Shown: positions 23,278 through 34,842 of the stretch, piece by piece
How positions within the stretch are numbered: the stretch's first letter is position 1
How the letters are laid out: each line of letters begins with the position of its first letter
Assembly: GCF_014633365.1 (NCBI RefSeq)
Contig: NC_068348.1
Coordinates: 16,634,311-16,698,310 of the forward strand
Origin: Diospyros lotus
Lineage: Eukaryota > Streptophyta > Magnoliopsida > Ericales > Ebenaceae
DNA length: 64,000 bases
Reading direction: 5' to 3'
Notes under the pieces: generated by a model
Seen by the model: only the letters and a program-made list of their open reading frames with translations
Databases searched by the model: none
What the model was told of the DNA's origin: nothing
Program-made: the position numbers and the translations under genes

Positions 23278-24309
23278 GTTTAGCAATATTACCACCTCCA
23301 AAACACATACTTTTTATTTAATGAAAAATTCATTAAAAATCGTTTTATCACCAATGAATGTTAGATATCAAAATACCGGGAGATAGTTTTCTAAAAAGAA
23401 AATATTTTTTTATATGACTCCTTATAAGGTGTTAACCTTCCAGACTTAGTTAAAACAGGGTTTTGAAATCTTGATACTTGAAATTCATTTGGTTTTCATT
23501 TTCACAAAGTGATACTTGATATTGAAATTGATATATGTTGAAAACCACAACCTTGACTTATGACTTAGGGATTAAGCTTAATATATATTTTTCATCATCA
23601 AAACTAATATACAAAAAGGTGCAACAACATCCTGTAGATTGCATTTACATGTATTGATGATGAAATGTGCATATGTTCACGATGATATTATTGATCATGC
23701 ATCGCATAAGGCTTTGGGATTATGGACTGGTATCGCTGCTCTACCAAGGGTGCACCCATACATCTCGGCCTGACAAGAAAGCTAAAAAAATGGGGAGCAG
23801 CAGTTGGGTGTGGTCGACTCAAATTAAGATAAGAAATAAGATATTTTGCATAATTGGATCCATGCATAAGATATGTTTATTGCTTCCTTACTTAGATGAT
23901 TCATCATCTAACTTGGGGTTTGTCCCTGGAATATTCAAACATTCCAGATGTTGTTGAGGCAGATGTAGATACGGAAGATGCATGTGACGACACTTGTTAA
24001 GTACAAAATGTATTTGATAATGAAAGTGATGTATTTAAATTTCTACTACTTGAACTCTAAACGTTTGAAAGTCGATGGTGTAAGAATTAATTTATGATCA
24101 ATGTTGAAATGTTAGGTTCGATCTTTGCTTCCGCTATTTATGAATGCCTAGTCTAGCTTATTTGTTGTATAATGCTTTACCATGCTAGATAGATAGGTAA
24201 AAATTTTGGGAGTTATATTATGTTGAGTTATATATATATATATATATATACAAAAAAAAAATCTCAAGATTCTCAACTTATAACATACCCGAAAAAATGG
24301 GGTGTTACA
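23278..24309 (+). repeat. Gypsy LTR 3' fragment
   Basis: It ends GGGGTGTTACA at 24309. From about 23580 it matches, in reverse, the solo LTR at 56252-57672 (shared GATGCATGATCAATAATATCA and GGGTGCACCCAYAC words). The double stem-loop motif is at 23889-23950. The LTR start is missing. A TA microsatellite lies at 24230-24250. Confidence 0.75.
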
Positions 24310-24369
24310 CCAATATTAAAGTCAACAAATAATTTCAAAGATAGTTTATAGGCCTAAAAGAGTAGGGTA

Positions 24370-25302
24370 CAGTGGCGAAGCCACGTACAACCAAGGGTGG
24401 GTAGTTGTCCACCCTGCATTTTTTAAAAAATTATTATATATAATAATTTAATATTTTTTAATTTTTATTTTCTAATTGCCTACCTTGAATTTTTAAAAAA
24501 ATTTGAATTTTGGGTATATTAGTCAATGGGAATAAGGGTGTCTGGTGATTGCCTCTGATTGCTGAAAACCACCGGCCACCGTGGTCGGTGGCAACTACCA
24601 GTGTGTTTACGCGTGTTAGGTTTGGTCAGAAGTTTAAGCTTAGATTTTCGAAATTTGGCCGTTAGATTTTACTAATTTTTTGATATGTTGGTCGATGGGA
24701 ACAAGGGTGTCGAGTGGTTGCCTCTAATTGCCAAAAACGATCAGCCATGGCAGCTAGTGGCAATTACCAGTGCTTTTTTCAGTATTAACCAAAAATTAAA
24801 AATAATATATATGAAAATTTGACTCACTTTTCTTTTATGTATGTTAATCTTTCTTAATCGTTTCTATAACTGTGTTTTAATTAAATGGATTAATTTTTTT
24901 CATTTTTGTTACAAATTTGTTAATTACATATTTGAAACTATAGGAGAAAATATATATTTTGTCATGAAACTATAAGAGAAAATATATTTTTTGGAGATTA
25001 ATGATTGAACGAAAGTCTGTTATGAAACTTATCAAGACTCGACTATGCAATCGAATTGAAGATTAATGATTGAAAGACAATTTAGTTGTGTATATTAAAA
25101 AATATAAATTTAATAAAATTGATAATGATGTTATTATATGACGTTATTAAAATATGAAAATGCGTCGATTGTATAATTTATTGATATATATTTTTAATAT
25201 TATATTATTTTAATTTTTTAATATTATTTAATTATATACATAATTTAGAGTTTAAGATTTAAATTTCGCCCACCTTGCCTAAAATTTCTGGCTCCACCCC
25301 TG
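24370..25302. mobile_element. Non-autonomous hAT-like DNA transposon, 933 bp
   Basis: The left end CAGTGGCGAAGCCACG and the right end (reverse complement) CAGGGGTGGAGCCAG are imperfect terminal inverted repeats. TAGGGTA flanks both sides (24363-24369, 25303-25309), 7 or 8 bp depending on a shared G. The inside is AT-rich, with an internal degenerate duplication of about 180 bp (24536-24600 versus 24718-24775, both with GATTGCCTCTRATTGC-like words). There is no transposase. Confidence 0.75.
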
Positions 25303-25309
25303 TAGGGTA

Positions 25310-26249
25310 AAATGTCATATCTTCGATTTACCCCTTGAGTCTTTTTATATCTTTTAGGTTGAGTTTCATGATAAGGGACATAGTGAGAATTAGTTTGTCT
25401 CGCAAATTAAGTTGATTCCTATTGGTTTCACAAATATTTGAGTTAGGACTATAAGGTGAGTATGGATATCTTGTCTTGGGTTTGTCAAGATTGGAATAGG
25501 TGACAGCAAGAGAGTTAGATGCCTGTTATGTATTTCTCCATACTTAGACTTGGGTTTATTTATTTCCTAGACTAGATTATAGGGATTGTCTTGTGTTTAA
25601 GGATTTATTCTATTGAATTTGTCTCTAAAGGAGGGCTTCATAGATAAGAACATCGAGAGACCTTATTATGTTTGAATTATATTTTGTAAAGGTTATTTGT
25701 ATCCTAACCTAGAAGGTACCTATCTTTTTCTCCGATTAGGCTTTTTCAAATTGCTTATGTCCAATAATTAGGGAGTATTATTCGTTTGGGATCCAAATTA
25801 TCCCAAACTCCTCTATGTAACCAGGCCTTAGAGGTCAACTAATGTGTTGACCAAGTATTTTTGACTTCTAGCGTAATAACTTGACACTTTATCTTATCTT
25901 AGGTGAACTTTTCTAGAACATAATCACATTTGTTTTTGAATTTTTTTTTTTTTCATTTCATATCCAAGAAAAAAAATTTAAATAAAAAATAACAAATGGC
26001 ATTTAGTCATCCGATCTCCCCTTTGATTGTGAAAATATATTTAAATATTTGGACTGAAAAGAAAAAATAAAATGTGAGAAATAAGATTTGTGATACCAAT
26101 TTGGTGTAAACACTAAGCACACAGACAAAAAGGAAAAAAGAAATTGGATTTGGTAAATGCAATGCAAATTGCAAATTAGGAGGAGATGTTCGCTTTCGCT
26201 TTCGCTTTCGCTTTCACTTTGACTACAGCCAATCCGTAATTTACGTTTT
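25310..26249. other. Intergenic spacer downstream of the host gene
   Basis: AT-rich sequence without a coding domain or recognised repeat. The stretch next to the gene (about 26100-26249) is its likely 3' untranslated and terminator region. It contains a TTCGCT hexamer run at 26189-26220. Confidence 0.5.
26189..26220. repeat. (TTCGCT)n short tandem repeat
   Basis: Four to five tandem hexamers lie 30 bp past the stop codon of the minus-strand gene, probably within its 3' UTR. Confidence 0.8.
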
Positions 26250-27089
26250 TTACAACTTGTAGATGATAAGAAAGCAAGGCAAAACCGCGCGTGAATCAAA
26301 CACCAGTAACTCGCCATTCTCCCCACTCACCGAGTTAAACCCGACTCGTCCCTCCAACCCCAGCCCCTTCAGCACCCTACCCGCAATGACCCGGCACACC
26401 AGCATGGCCCGGCGGCCCCTCCCCCCGCCGGCGCTCTCGTGGGCTTCGCCGCTGCCGGAGAACGTGCAAATCCCCGCCTTCCCGGACTGCAACGCCCACC
26501 CCCCACCGCACTCGTACCCCTGGCCGCCGGCCGTCGGGCCCAAGCAGAAGAACCTCATCACCTCGTTCCCGTCCGCCACACACCGGGCCTGGTCTTCGCC
26601 GCCGTCGCCACCACCCGCCTGGGACTTCACCATCCCCCGGTACTCCTCGAACCGGGCGACTGTCCGGGGCAGGTTCTCGACCTTGAAGACCATCTCGATC
26701 CGACCGGAAAACGCCTTGGGGGACCAGCTGGTGTGGAAGATGATCTCCACGACGTTGCGGGAAGGGTGGCCGCCCGGGAGCTCGGAGAGCGCCGGAAAGG
26801 TTGGATCCGGGACACGGGAGCGGCGTGTGGTGGGGTGGGAGTCGGGTTCGGGTTGGATGGAGGTCGGTCGTGGAAGCGGGCGTTTGTGTTTGTGCTTCCT
26901 TCTTCTAGGGTTGATCTGATTCTGGTTGGCGGTTTGGACGACATCTTTTAGGCTCTGAGCGCTCTTTCTGCAACCGGAGGATGCGGGTAAGAGGGGAAGC
27001 AGCTTCGAGTTTGCGTGGCTGTGGGGAACGACGTCGTCTAAGGCTCTTAATTTGCACTGTAACGATCTCACCCACCACCCGTTCGCCAT
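26250..27089 (-). CDS. Plant C2H2-like zinc finger/PARP-fold family protein lacking the zinc finger
   Basis: A 279-residue intact single-exon gene, the only clear host gene. The start is set at 27089 (MANGWWVRSLQCKLRALDDV) because relatives open with M-x-W-x-x-LQCK. An upstream in-frame ATG at 27134 would add 15 atypical residues and lies about where transcription should start. Residues 39-51 (GCRKSAQSLKDVV) are the conserved N-terminal block, followed by a Lys/Arg/Pro-rich linker (61-95). Residues 110-279 form the conserved core: RNVVEIIFHTSW, GRIEMVFKVENLPRTVARFE, CVADGNEVMRF, ICTFSGSGEAHE, RRAMLVCRVIAGRV and C-terminal FDSRAVLPCFLIIYKL. Relatives of the Arabidopsis At1g75710 kind have a C2H2 finger before this core; none is seen here. 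The core is likened to a PARP catalytic fold (from memory). Enzymatic activity is undemonstrated as far as I know. The CDS is strongly GC-rich against AT-rich flanks. Confidence 0.85.
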   Translation of the reverse strand: MANGWWVRSLQCKLRALDDVVPHSHANSKLLPLLPASSGCRKSAQSLKDVVQTANQNQINPRRRKHKHKRPLPRPTSIQPEPDSHPTTRRSRVPDPTFPALSELPGGHPSRNVVEIIFHTSWSPKAFSGRIEMVFKVENLPRTVARFEEYRGMVKSQAGGGDGGEDQARCVADGNEVMRFFCLGPTAGGQGYECGGGWALQSGKAGICTFSGSGEAHESAGGGRGRRAMLVCRVIAGRVLKGLGLEGRVGFNSVSGENGELLVFDSRAVLPCFLIIYKL

Positions 27090-27164
27090 GAACGACGGCA
27101 ATGCAGAACAACTGCAGCCACTAATTAAGCACAACTCTCACTCGCTTGCTCGCTCGGTGGGGAT

Positions 27165-27174
27165 GCATATATTT
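27165..27174 (-). promoter_or_regulatory. Likely TATA box of the host gene
   Basis: AAATATATGC on the minus strand lies about 76 bp upstream of the chosen ATG at 27089. It predicts transcription start near 27135-27140 and so disfavours the ATG at 27134. Confidence 0.5.
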
Positions 27175-27567
27175 GAGAATTTGGGTTGGTTATTCTGTCT
27201 TTGTATGGCTTTTGAGCCTTGTGGGGAGATGGAGAGCTAGAAGCAATAATAATAGAATGGAAGTGGAACTTGGAAGCGCAGGGGGAAGATGGCGCGATAT
27301 TAATAAATGAGCCTCTAATGCTTGCTGGCTGGCTGGCTGGCTGCACAACCACCATCCTCCCAAAGAGTATTATTATTATTGCCTAATTGCCAATTATACT
27401 TACTGCTAATATTCTCGGTCTTCACAAATCACATAACATAATAATAATAATAATTAATATTATAATATAATATCAAAATTACATTAAATATGTCATCTTT
27501 AATTATAATAACCCCACTAACTGCTTGACCTTCCACTAGATGTCTACAATGGTGTACAAATAACTTA

Positions 27568-27568
<1 letters not shown>

Positions 27569-27612
<44 letters not shown>

Positions 27613-27631
27613 TATATTATATTATATTATT
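27569..27631. repeat. (TTA)n microsatellite
   Basis: About 14 TTA/ATT units grade into TATAT pentamers (ATTAT repeats). Confidence 0.95.
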
Positions 27632-28400
27632 CATTCGACTATTTTAATAAAAATTATTTGAGAGCCCCATTTTTTTAATTATTATTTGGACTAAACGCAT
27701 ATATATGCCTTTATGACCCACTATTTAAATTTCTTATAAGAATAGTGGGCATGCAATTTTTAATATATATTAAATAACGGTTTGTATATAGGTTTTGTCT
27801 TATTTCATAAGGTGGCTTTATGCCAGCTGACGAGAATGACTTTAATGGCCTTTGTTGTAATTGAGTAAACAAACGTTCCCCACGTTGGTCGGGGCTCCGT
27901 TTTCTTTGTGGGTTTTTAAAGATATATATTTTTTAATTTTAAATGAATAGGCTCGGCTCTTCTCAACCAATTTATCCTAAATTAATTTACTTTAGGAGAC
28001 AACGGAAGAAAATATTTTTTTGTCGTGCTATATTATTATTATAAGGCTTTGTTTGGGAAATTTTTTTATGTGATAAATAACAATTATACCAAATTAAATT
28101 TAGATTTGAGCGTAATATAAAAGTTAGCTTTGTCCACATATAACATAAAAACAAATAGAGATTTAGATAAAAATATATATATTTATATTTATTATGTGGG
28201 AAAATAATTAAAAATTATATAAAAATGACCTTTTTCAATCATAAGAAATTATTATTAAGATTGGTTGGTGGGAGAGCCAAATCAATGGTTAAGTGAGCTT
28301 TTTGTTTTTTTGTTACCAAAGCGTTTGTTTGGTTCTTCCAACTAACCTCCGCCCCTTCTCTAAGTGTTCCCTTAAGCCCAAAGCCACCACCATTCCGTTG

Positions 28401-28484
28401 CCTCTCTCTCTCTCTCTCTCTCCACTTTGGTAAGATTTAGGTTTCAAATCAACTGAAAAACTCTCTCTCTCTCTCTCTCTCTCT
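28401..28484. repeat. Paired (CT)n microsatellites
   Basis: Two CT runs (28401-28423 and 28461-28484) are separated by about 40 bp. Confidence 0.95.
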
Positions 28485-29195
28485 GTCAATGAATTCATTT
28501 AGTCGTCTAATCAAAACGAGGCTGGTGGAGAGCATTTATTTTCACTTGGTCCCATAGTCTCTTAAAAAATAAATACTTATATTCAAAATATTAAAAAAAT
28601 ATCTCATCACATTTAATGCGGTTAAAATCGTTCGTTTATTTATTTACTCGAAATGTCCAAAATTTACGCGACCAATGCTCAGGGGCAGATGACCTCCCCC
28701 TTGATGCATCCCGAATAAATTCATATGTAATCATAATTTATACACATTTAGAGTTGGACATTTAACACAAATCATATAGAATTTGCCTTTAACTTTATTG
28801 TTGTCTTCTAATTAAATACTAATTTTAATAATAATTTTATATTTCAAGTTACTACACTTATTCGAACTTCAATATTTTATATAAAATTTCAAATGTTTTA
28901 TCATTATACCACGTCACTGTGGGTTAAAAAAATCATACATTTTATAGCTTATGTCATGTGGTTTTAAGATTAATCACTTAGTTACATGTACCATCATAAA
29001 AAATAAGGAGATAAATATTATTATTCAGGCTCGAGAGTCTTCTTAATTATAGTATTTCTACGTACAATGTGGTGTTCAAATCTCGTAATTTACTGGAGAA
29101 AAGAAGGGCATTATTGGCAGTCCAACGAGGGAGGGCTCCAAAGCTGGGAATTGGGATGATTATAAAGCCGGAGGAATCTTAGGTTACGTTGAAGT

Positions 29196-29456
29196 TTGGA
29201 GCGGAATAGAAGAAAGAGAACAGAAATCGGAAGAGAATGGAAGCTGCAGGCAACTGTACCATACCATAGCATTTACAGGAACAGCAGCAGCTCAGAACGA
29301 CACAGTTTCGGGGCTAAGAAGCTCTTCTCTTCATTCTTCCCAACGCGAGACGTGGGCGCGTATTATTTTTATTGGGGCAAGGGCTGGCTGTTTCGCCACA
29401 AGGCGACAGCTTTGGAATTGGAATCTGCTAAACCCACGTTATGTTGCACTGAATGA
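29196..29456 (+). CDS. Weak 86-codon ORF of unknown nature
   Basis: The reading frame starts MERNRRKRTEIGREW and contains a Ser-rich stretch (IYRNSSSSERHSFGAKK). It lies 30 bp after ATTATAAAGCC, a possible TATA box, in a local GC rise within AT-rich spacer. I recognise no domain. It could be a first-exon relic of a lost gene, a transposon scrap or chance. Confidence 0.2.
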   Translation: MERNRRKRTEIGREWKLQATVPYHSIYRNSSSSERHSFGAKKLFSSFFPTRDVGAYYFYWGKGWLFRHKATALELESAKPTLCCTE

Positions 29457-31333
29457 ATCGCTCCCAAAAAAAAAACAAAAAATAATAGTGCGGTCGAATA
29501 GTAGTCGCAGGTCTAATGTGTGAAGAAAAAGACCGTTTTGTCCATATCTTAATGGGCAACAACTCGTGTCAGTGCAAGGGCAAAACGGTCTTTAAACTTA
29601 TGCATTAATTTAAGGGCACAGTGATACGTGTTAATTTATGGGCGCGCGTGCTCAATATTTATTTAGTTCCCCAATATAAATATTTGTTTGTCATTTTGAC
29701 TTTAAAGGCCGCCTGATTTTTTGAAACCCAATCTGTAGTGTTAGTGGGACAAATTTTCTCTTTCGGCCCCTCATTTTAGCACACTAAGCCTACACTTTCA
29801 ACCTCTTCTTTCACTTTATTTCTGTTTACTTGTTGAAAACCTTTTCAATCTGTAAATATTTTGAGATTCTGTTTAATGAAATTTTTATTTAAAAATAATT
29901 TGTCACAACTAAATAACCTTTTTTTTTTTTTTTTTTTCTTTTCTTTAGATTTTCAATCTATTTGTTCCACTTCTCTTCAAATAGAACTTTTGTAGTTAAG
30001 TCCTTTTGATTTATGATGTGTGTTAGGTGGCACGACAATTATATTAAAATAGTAATAATTAAAATTTTTATTTTTATTCGTAAAAATCAATTCATATAAA
30101 AGTCTCTTCTTTCACAATTTTTGTATTTTTATGCAAAGTACTAAGTTAGCATGTATCGTGGTTTAGGGTTAAATTAGTCTTTTTATTTTTAAAAGAGTCA
30201 ATTATATTATCATATTTTAAGATTAAGGGCCGATTGATAACATTTAAGTGTCATTCAATAATGTTTATATTCTATTACTGAAAGTAAATGTAAATCTTAA
30301 ATTAAATTCAAATTTTACTAGATAGAAGAGTATTTCAAATCACCAAGAGAAGGTTTTGAATTGTGTTTGATTGGTGGTGATTGTAACTATGGTAGACAAT
30401 TGGCAACGACAACTCAAGGGTCCAACTCAGAGATTGCAAGGTAGGGTTTAATTTGCCTCTATTTATTTATGATTCAGCGTTTAGGATTTGATTTAGGGTT
30501 TAGATTTATTCTACTAAATATAATTTGAGGAGATATATAAGAGAAGGATAAAGAATAAATTAGTTATTTTATCTCTTTATTTAATAGTAAGAATGGTTAT
30601 TGTCATTTCTCAAATATCAAGGAATGTCTTGCAAATTTTAAGAGTTTTCTTTACAATTTACCCTTTACATAATACTATTGAAAACCAAAGAAGATCACGA
30701 AAAAACTTGACGACGAGAGACACTTAAGTTTCATATTAGTTATATAGGCTTTACAAAATAATGTGATTGGTAGAAACGAGAGGAAAAAATTAAAATTTAT
30801 ATACCAAATCATCGTAAAGTGAAATAGGGACTTAGTTTATTATTGTTGTTATTATTGTTTAAACTATTTTAATTATGTATCACATGTTATTTTTAATAAT
30901 CTCCGATCCAACCTTCTCAAGTATATTCCTGTTTTTATTATTATCTTCATTTTTTTTTCTTTTTTTTGTATGTATAATCACCACTCCTTGCAACATTTTT
31001 TCATTTTAATTTGTTGTATTTTGCAAATGTTATTACTTAAAACTTTGAACCAAAACATAAAGAGGTTATAGTTATTAAATAAAATTTTTAAATAAAAATA
31101 AATTTTACATTCGGATAAAATATTAGACATTTTCTCACTTCTAACCATTTTTTCTTATTTCTATGAATGAAATCTTTAATAATTTCCTATTCTTTTTAAA
31201 CAATCAACCTAAAATAGCCATAATAGACAATGATATCTTTAACAAAAATTACACATAAATTAAGAAACAACATAATATATTAATGACATTTCTATCCTGT
31301 CACCTAACCTTTTTACAGTTACAAATTGTTTAA
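29457..31333. other. AT-rich spacer
   Basis: No gene or transposon was recognised. It holds a short inverted repeat at 29528-29593 (AAGACCGTTTTGTCC ... GGCAAAACGGTCTT, 36-bp loop) and poly-T runs near 29915-29940. Confidence 0.5.
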
Positions 31334-32138
31334 GGCTCTGTTTGTTTGGGAGAAAAATTTTTCCCTATTTTCTTGTGTTTGGGATAGGAAAACAAAGAAC
31401 TCAACGGAAAATGGTTTCCAATCAATGAAAAAGCAAGTTATAAAATGATGCATTTTTTAGGAAAATGACCTTTAATCCCCAAAAAAGAAAATAATTTTCT
31501 AGAAACAACCACCCGCTACACCTTTATCCGCTTGTCTCTACCTTTATTTACCTACATCGCTCCACCTTTCTCTGTCTCCATCGCGCTTTGCCTCTCTCCA
31601 TTTGCATCACCATATTTGTCATGCTTCGCCTTTCTCAATCTCCAATTGTGTCACTGTACATTTTGCCATCTCCATCTCTCTCTGACTTCATTGCACTTTG
31701 GCTCTCTCAATCTAAGTATATGTTGTTGTGTACTTTGTTGTCTCCATCGAGCTTCGCTTGTCTCTATCACTGACATGCTTCACCTATCTCCAACCCTGTC
31801 ACTCTCTATCTGTCTCTGTTGTGCTCCACCTCTCTTTGTCTTACTTGCGTTCTGTCTCTCTCAGTCTCCATTTACATTGTTGTCACCTTCTCTGTCTTGC
31901 TTCGCCTCTTGCCGATTGCCATATGCCATCTAGCTTGCTCTCTCTCTCTCTCTCTATTTATTATGTTTTTTTATTTTTATGTTATATATTTGATGATAAA
32001 AATATATAATTTTCTAAGTATCAACCAAACACTAGAAATGGTTTTCTAGCAACATTTTCAAGTTATAGCCAAATAATATAAAACACATTTGAGGAAAATT
32101 CTTTTAAAGAAAACACTTTCTTCCAAACAAATGGAGCC
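31334..32138. mobile_element. PIF/Harbinger-like non-autonomous element, 805 bp
   Basis: The left end GGCTCTGTTTGTTTGGGAG and the right end (reverse complement) GGCTCCATTTGTTTGGAAG form terminal inverted repeats. Both sides have the 3-bp TSD TAA (31331-31333, 32139-32141). Three-base TAA/TTA duplications with GGC...TTTG ends are the PIF/Harbinger (Tourist) pattern. The centre (31505-31960) is CT-rich with degenerate TCTCTNTCTCCATC-like repeats that create spurious long frames. There is no transposase. Confidence 0.75.
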
Positions 32139-32153
32139 TAAGTATTTTTATTA

Positions 32154-32939
32154 AGGCTACGTTTGGCATGATTAGATGGAGGGAAAGGAAAAAGGGAAAT
32201 GGAATGGCTACTTCATTCCATTGCTATGTTCGATACAAGCAGGAATGGAACGACCATTTCATTTGATTATTATGTTTGGTACACCTTCATTTTTATGAAA
32301 TGAAATGGTATAAATCAACCAATTGATGAAAATGTCATTTTACATTATAAAAATAACAAAATCTTGTAAAAAGATATTTAATTCAAAATAATCATATAAT
32401 TACCAAATATGTGAGAAAACAATTATTTTTAGCCTTCTTTACATAAAAATAATCAATTAAAATTAAGTAAAAAATAGAATGAGATGGTGGTTTTGCAATG
32501 GAATACGGTGGTGAAGAGGTAGAGGAAGATAAAGGGTTCTGGTGGTGCCAGTAACAGAGGAGATGAATAGTCATGGTAGCTGAGGGTAGAAGTAGGGGGG
32601 TTGGGACGTGCCAATTTTTGGTAGATCTAGGCACATGAAATAGAAGGTTGTGGAATGTGTGATTTTTGGTAACCTTTGGTGGAGGAAGAAAAAAGGTTGG
32701 GTTGTAGTGGTGCCAGTAGTGGATGAGGTAGATGATTGTGGTGGCTAATGACAAAAGACAAGGGGTTGGGATACGCTAGTTTTTAGCAAAGTGAGGCGTA
32801 TGGATGGTAGGCGGGTGGGTTGCGGTCTTGCTTGAGGCGAAAAAGAGAGGCAAAAGTCAAGATGGCTGGCAACAAAAGATGGAAGGAGATGGTGTTTGTA
32901 GTGGAAGACAACAAATGACAAGAAAAGAAACATAGATGT
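32154..32939. repeat. MITE-like sequence with an internal tandem duplication
   Basis: It starts GGCTACGTTTGGCATG after TTAA, resembling a MITE end, but no matching right end was found. Within it about 170 bp is duplicated (roughly 32515-32680 and 32685-32850; shared GGTGGTGCCAGTA and GGGGTTGGGA words). The minus-strand frame across it repeats a YWHH-NP motif only because of this duplication. Confidence 0.45.
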
Positions 32940-34842
32940 TGAGTTAATATATTAATGAGGTTTTGATGATATAATATTAATGCAAAATTTTAATTAATAA
33001 TATATCAAATAATCAAGTAAGCCCTTGTGATTAATTAAATCAATAAATTCAAACATACTCGAGTAGAGTATTTTGTCAATCGAGTGAGTGTAATGTAGAT
33101 CAACCATCACTTGAGTGAACCTGTGTTAGTTATCGAGTAAAATAATATTTTGGGCTTGCTATAATCGAGTATCTCGATAAGCATTGAAAGATTAAATCAA
33201 GTATTTGCTTGAGTGATAAAAAATGTCTTCAATTATCTCAATCAGAAATGAAGTGAATCTCCTAAATAATCGAGTCGATGAGATGAGTTAAAATATCAAG
33301 CCTCTATGTTTTCATTATCCATCAACTAAAATAATTCATCAATCGAATATCAGAATACTGAAGTCGAGAAGATTATGCTAAATAGAGTGATTCTATGTAT
33401 CTATTCTTAATTGACTATAAGGTGCTCTACACTCAACTAGTGACATGTTTTCAAATCACATATCAAAGGGGGATAATCAAGTATTTAAATGTGAAGTCAA
33501 AATTATTAATCAAACATAATATTATCGTACTCGAGCAAGGTCATGATCAAAATCAAATATCAAAAGTGCTTAGATCAAGTAATGGAGTTAAAATTGCCTT
33601 AATCGACTAAATATATGTATACCCGAGTGAGAATAGCTATGTAATCAAGTATTTAACGTTCCAATTGAGTGGAATTCATCAAGTGGAGTGTTAGTCTTTG
33701 TATTTGGAGATGTAATTCACGAGGAGGATCATATAATTGAGTATTGATGTGTTGTACTCGAGTAGCAAAGGCTCGTAATCAAGTATCAACCTCAATCATA
33801 TAAGTGGGCAAAATGGTAATCGACTAACAAATGTTTATAATCAAGTTTCATTTATTTTTAGTTGAGTATATTTTAACTAACAGAGATTGGGTCTATGTTT
33901 TAGCAATAGTAATCGACTATCATATATCTGCAATCAAGTGTTAGCTATGCCAATGATGATCATAGTCGAGTAGGATATATTAGTAGTCAAGTAACACATG
34001 TTTTAGTCAACTATCACCTAAAAATACTCGACTGCAATGATCATAGTCGAGTAGGATATATCAGTAGTCAAGTAACACATGTTTTAGTCCACTATCATCT
34101 AAAAGTAATTGACTAACTTTGTGCTATGAAATTAAAAAATATAGCCATTTTACAGAGCATTAATTACACCCAATATTTGCTTTTCAAAGAATATAGCCAT
34201 TGCAAATCCTTGTTTGAATGATTCTTTGTGAACTATATCAATGTTAAGCTTCAAGATTAAATCCTAACCATTAGATTTAGAGAAAGTTGGATATTCTCTA
34301 CATATTTTTCAAGTTTAACTTTTTACCATCCTTTAATTTTCCAAGTGCATTGAAGACCCAACATCTATATAGACCCAAGATATGCAAGAAGACAAGGTCA
34401 CCAAATCTAAAAGAATGTTCTCTTAGTGAGAATGAGAAAAAAGAAAAAAGAAGAGCTAAACGTTTAAGCCATCTACTTTGGTGATCTTTACAAATGATCC
34501 TACATCAAAGAGAGAGTGTAGTGTTTTTCTTTTCTATTCTTTGATTCTCTTGGTTTGTAATTCTAAATCTCCCTCTCGTGCTTTGTTTAATATTCTTAAG
34601 GGTTGTTTGTGCTTCATTATGAGTTGTTGCTCAATTATCTATTTTCTTTCAACACTTATTGTAAAGGTTGTCATCTTATCCTTGAAAAAGTATTAAGGTT
34701 ACTACTAAGCCATAAAAGCGGAGATTCTTAATTTGAAAAAGTTAAGGTTTTAGTTGATCTTGAAAAATCTAAAATTATAGTTTAACTTGTAAAAACTATT
34801 TTTAATTAGTAGAACTAATTAAAAATTTTGTGAGAAGCTAAG
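32940..34842 (+). repeat. Copia-type LTR with ATCGAGTA/AATCAAGTA words
   Basis: Over 33050-34120 an ATCGAGTA-like word and variants (ACTCGATT, AATCAAGTA) recurs dozens of times. After it comes ATATAGCCATTTTACAGAGCATTAATTA. This aligns in order with the post-array region of the Sirevirus LTR (about 9105-9130, ATATAACGGCTAG...GCATTAAATG). No primer site or gag follows, because an Athila LTR begins at 34843. Boundaries are approximate, and it may be a solo or truncated LTR. Confidence 0.5.

Larger units (their letters stand above)
27175..29157. other. AT-rich spacer upstream of the host gene
   Basis: No coding domain was found. It holds a GGCT tandem run (about 27328-27345), a TTA microsatellite and two CT microsatellites (listed separately). 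The first few hundred bases are the presumed promoter of the minus-strand gene. Confidence 0.5.

Noticed and set aside
20692..24314. A single LTR element spanning 20697-24309
   Set aside because: The flanks ACTAC and CCAAT do not match, and the right-hand LTR end has opposite orientation and a different family.
26263..26951. Two long plus-strand frames (218 and 170 codons) overlapping the host gene
   Set aside because: They lie antisense to the conserved minus-strand protein, are created by its high GC content and show no domain.
31532..32049. Several overlapping plus-strand frames rich in Leu, Ser and Cys
   Set aside because: They come from the CT-rich repeats inside the PIF/Harbinger-like element and have no domain.
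32392..32933. Minus-strand frames with a repeated Tyr-Trp-His-His motif
   Set aside because: The repetition follows from a 170-bp DNA duplication in a MITE-like sequence, not a protein repeat.
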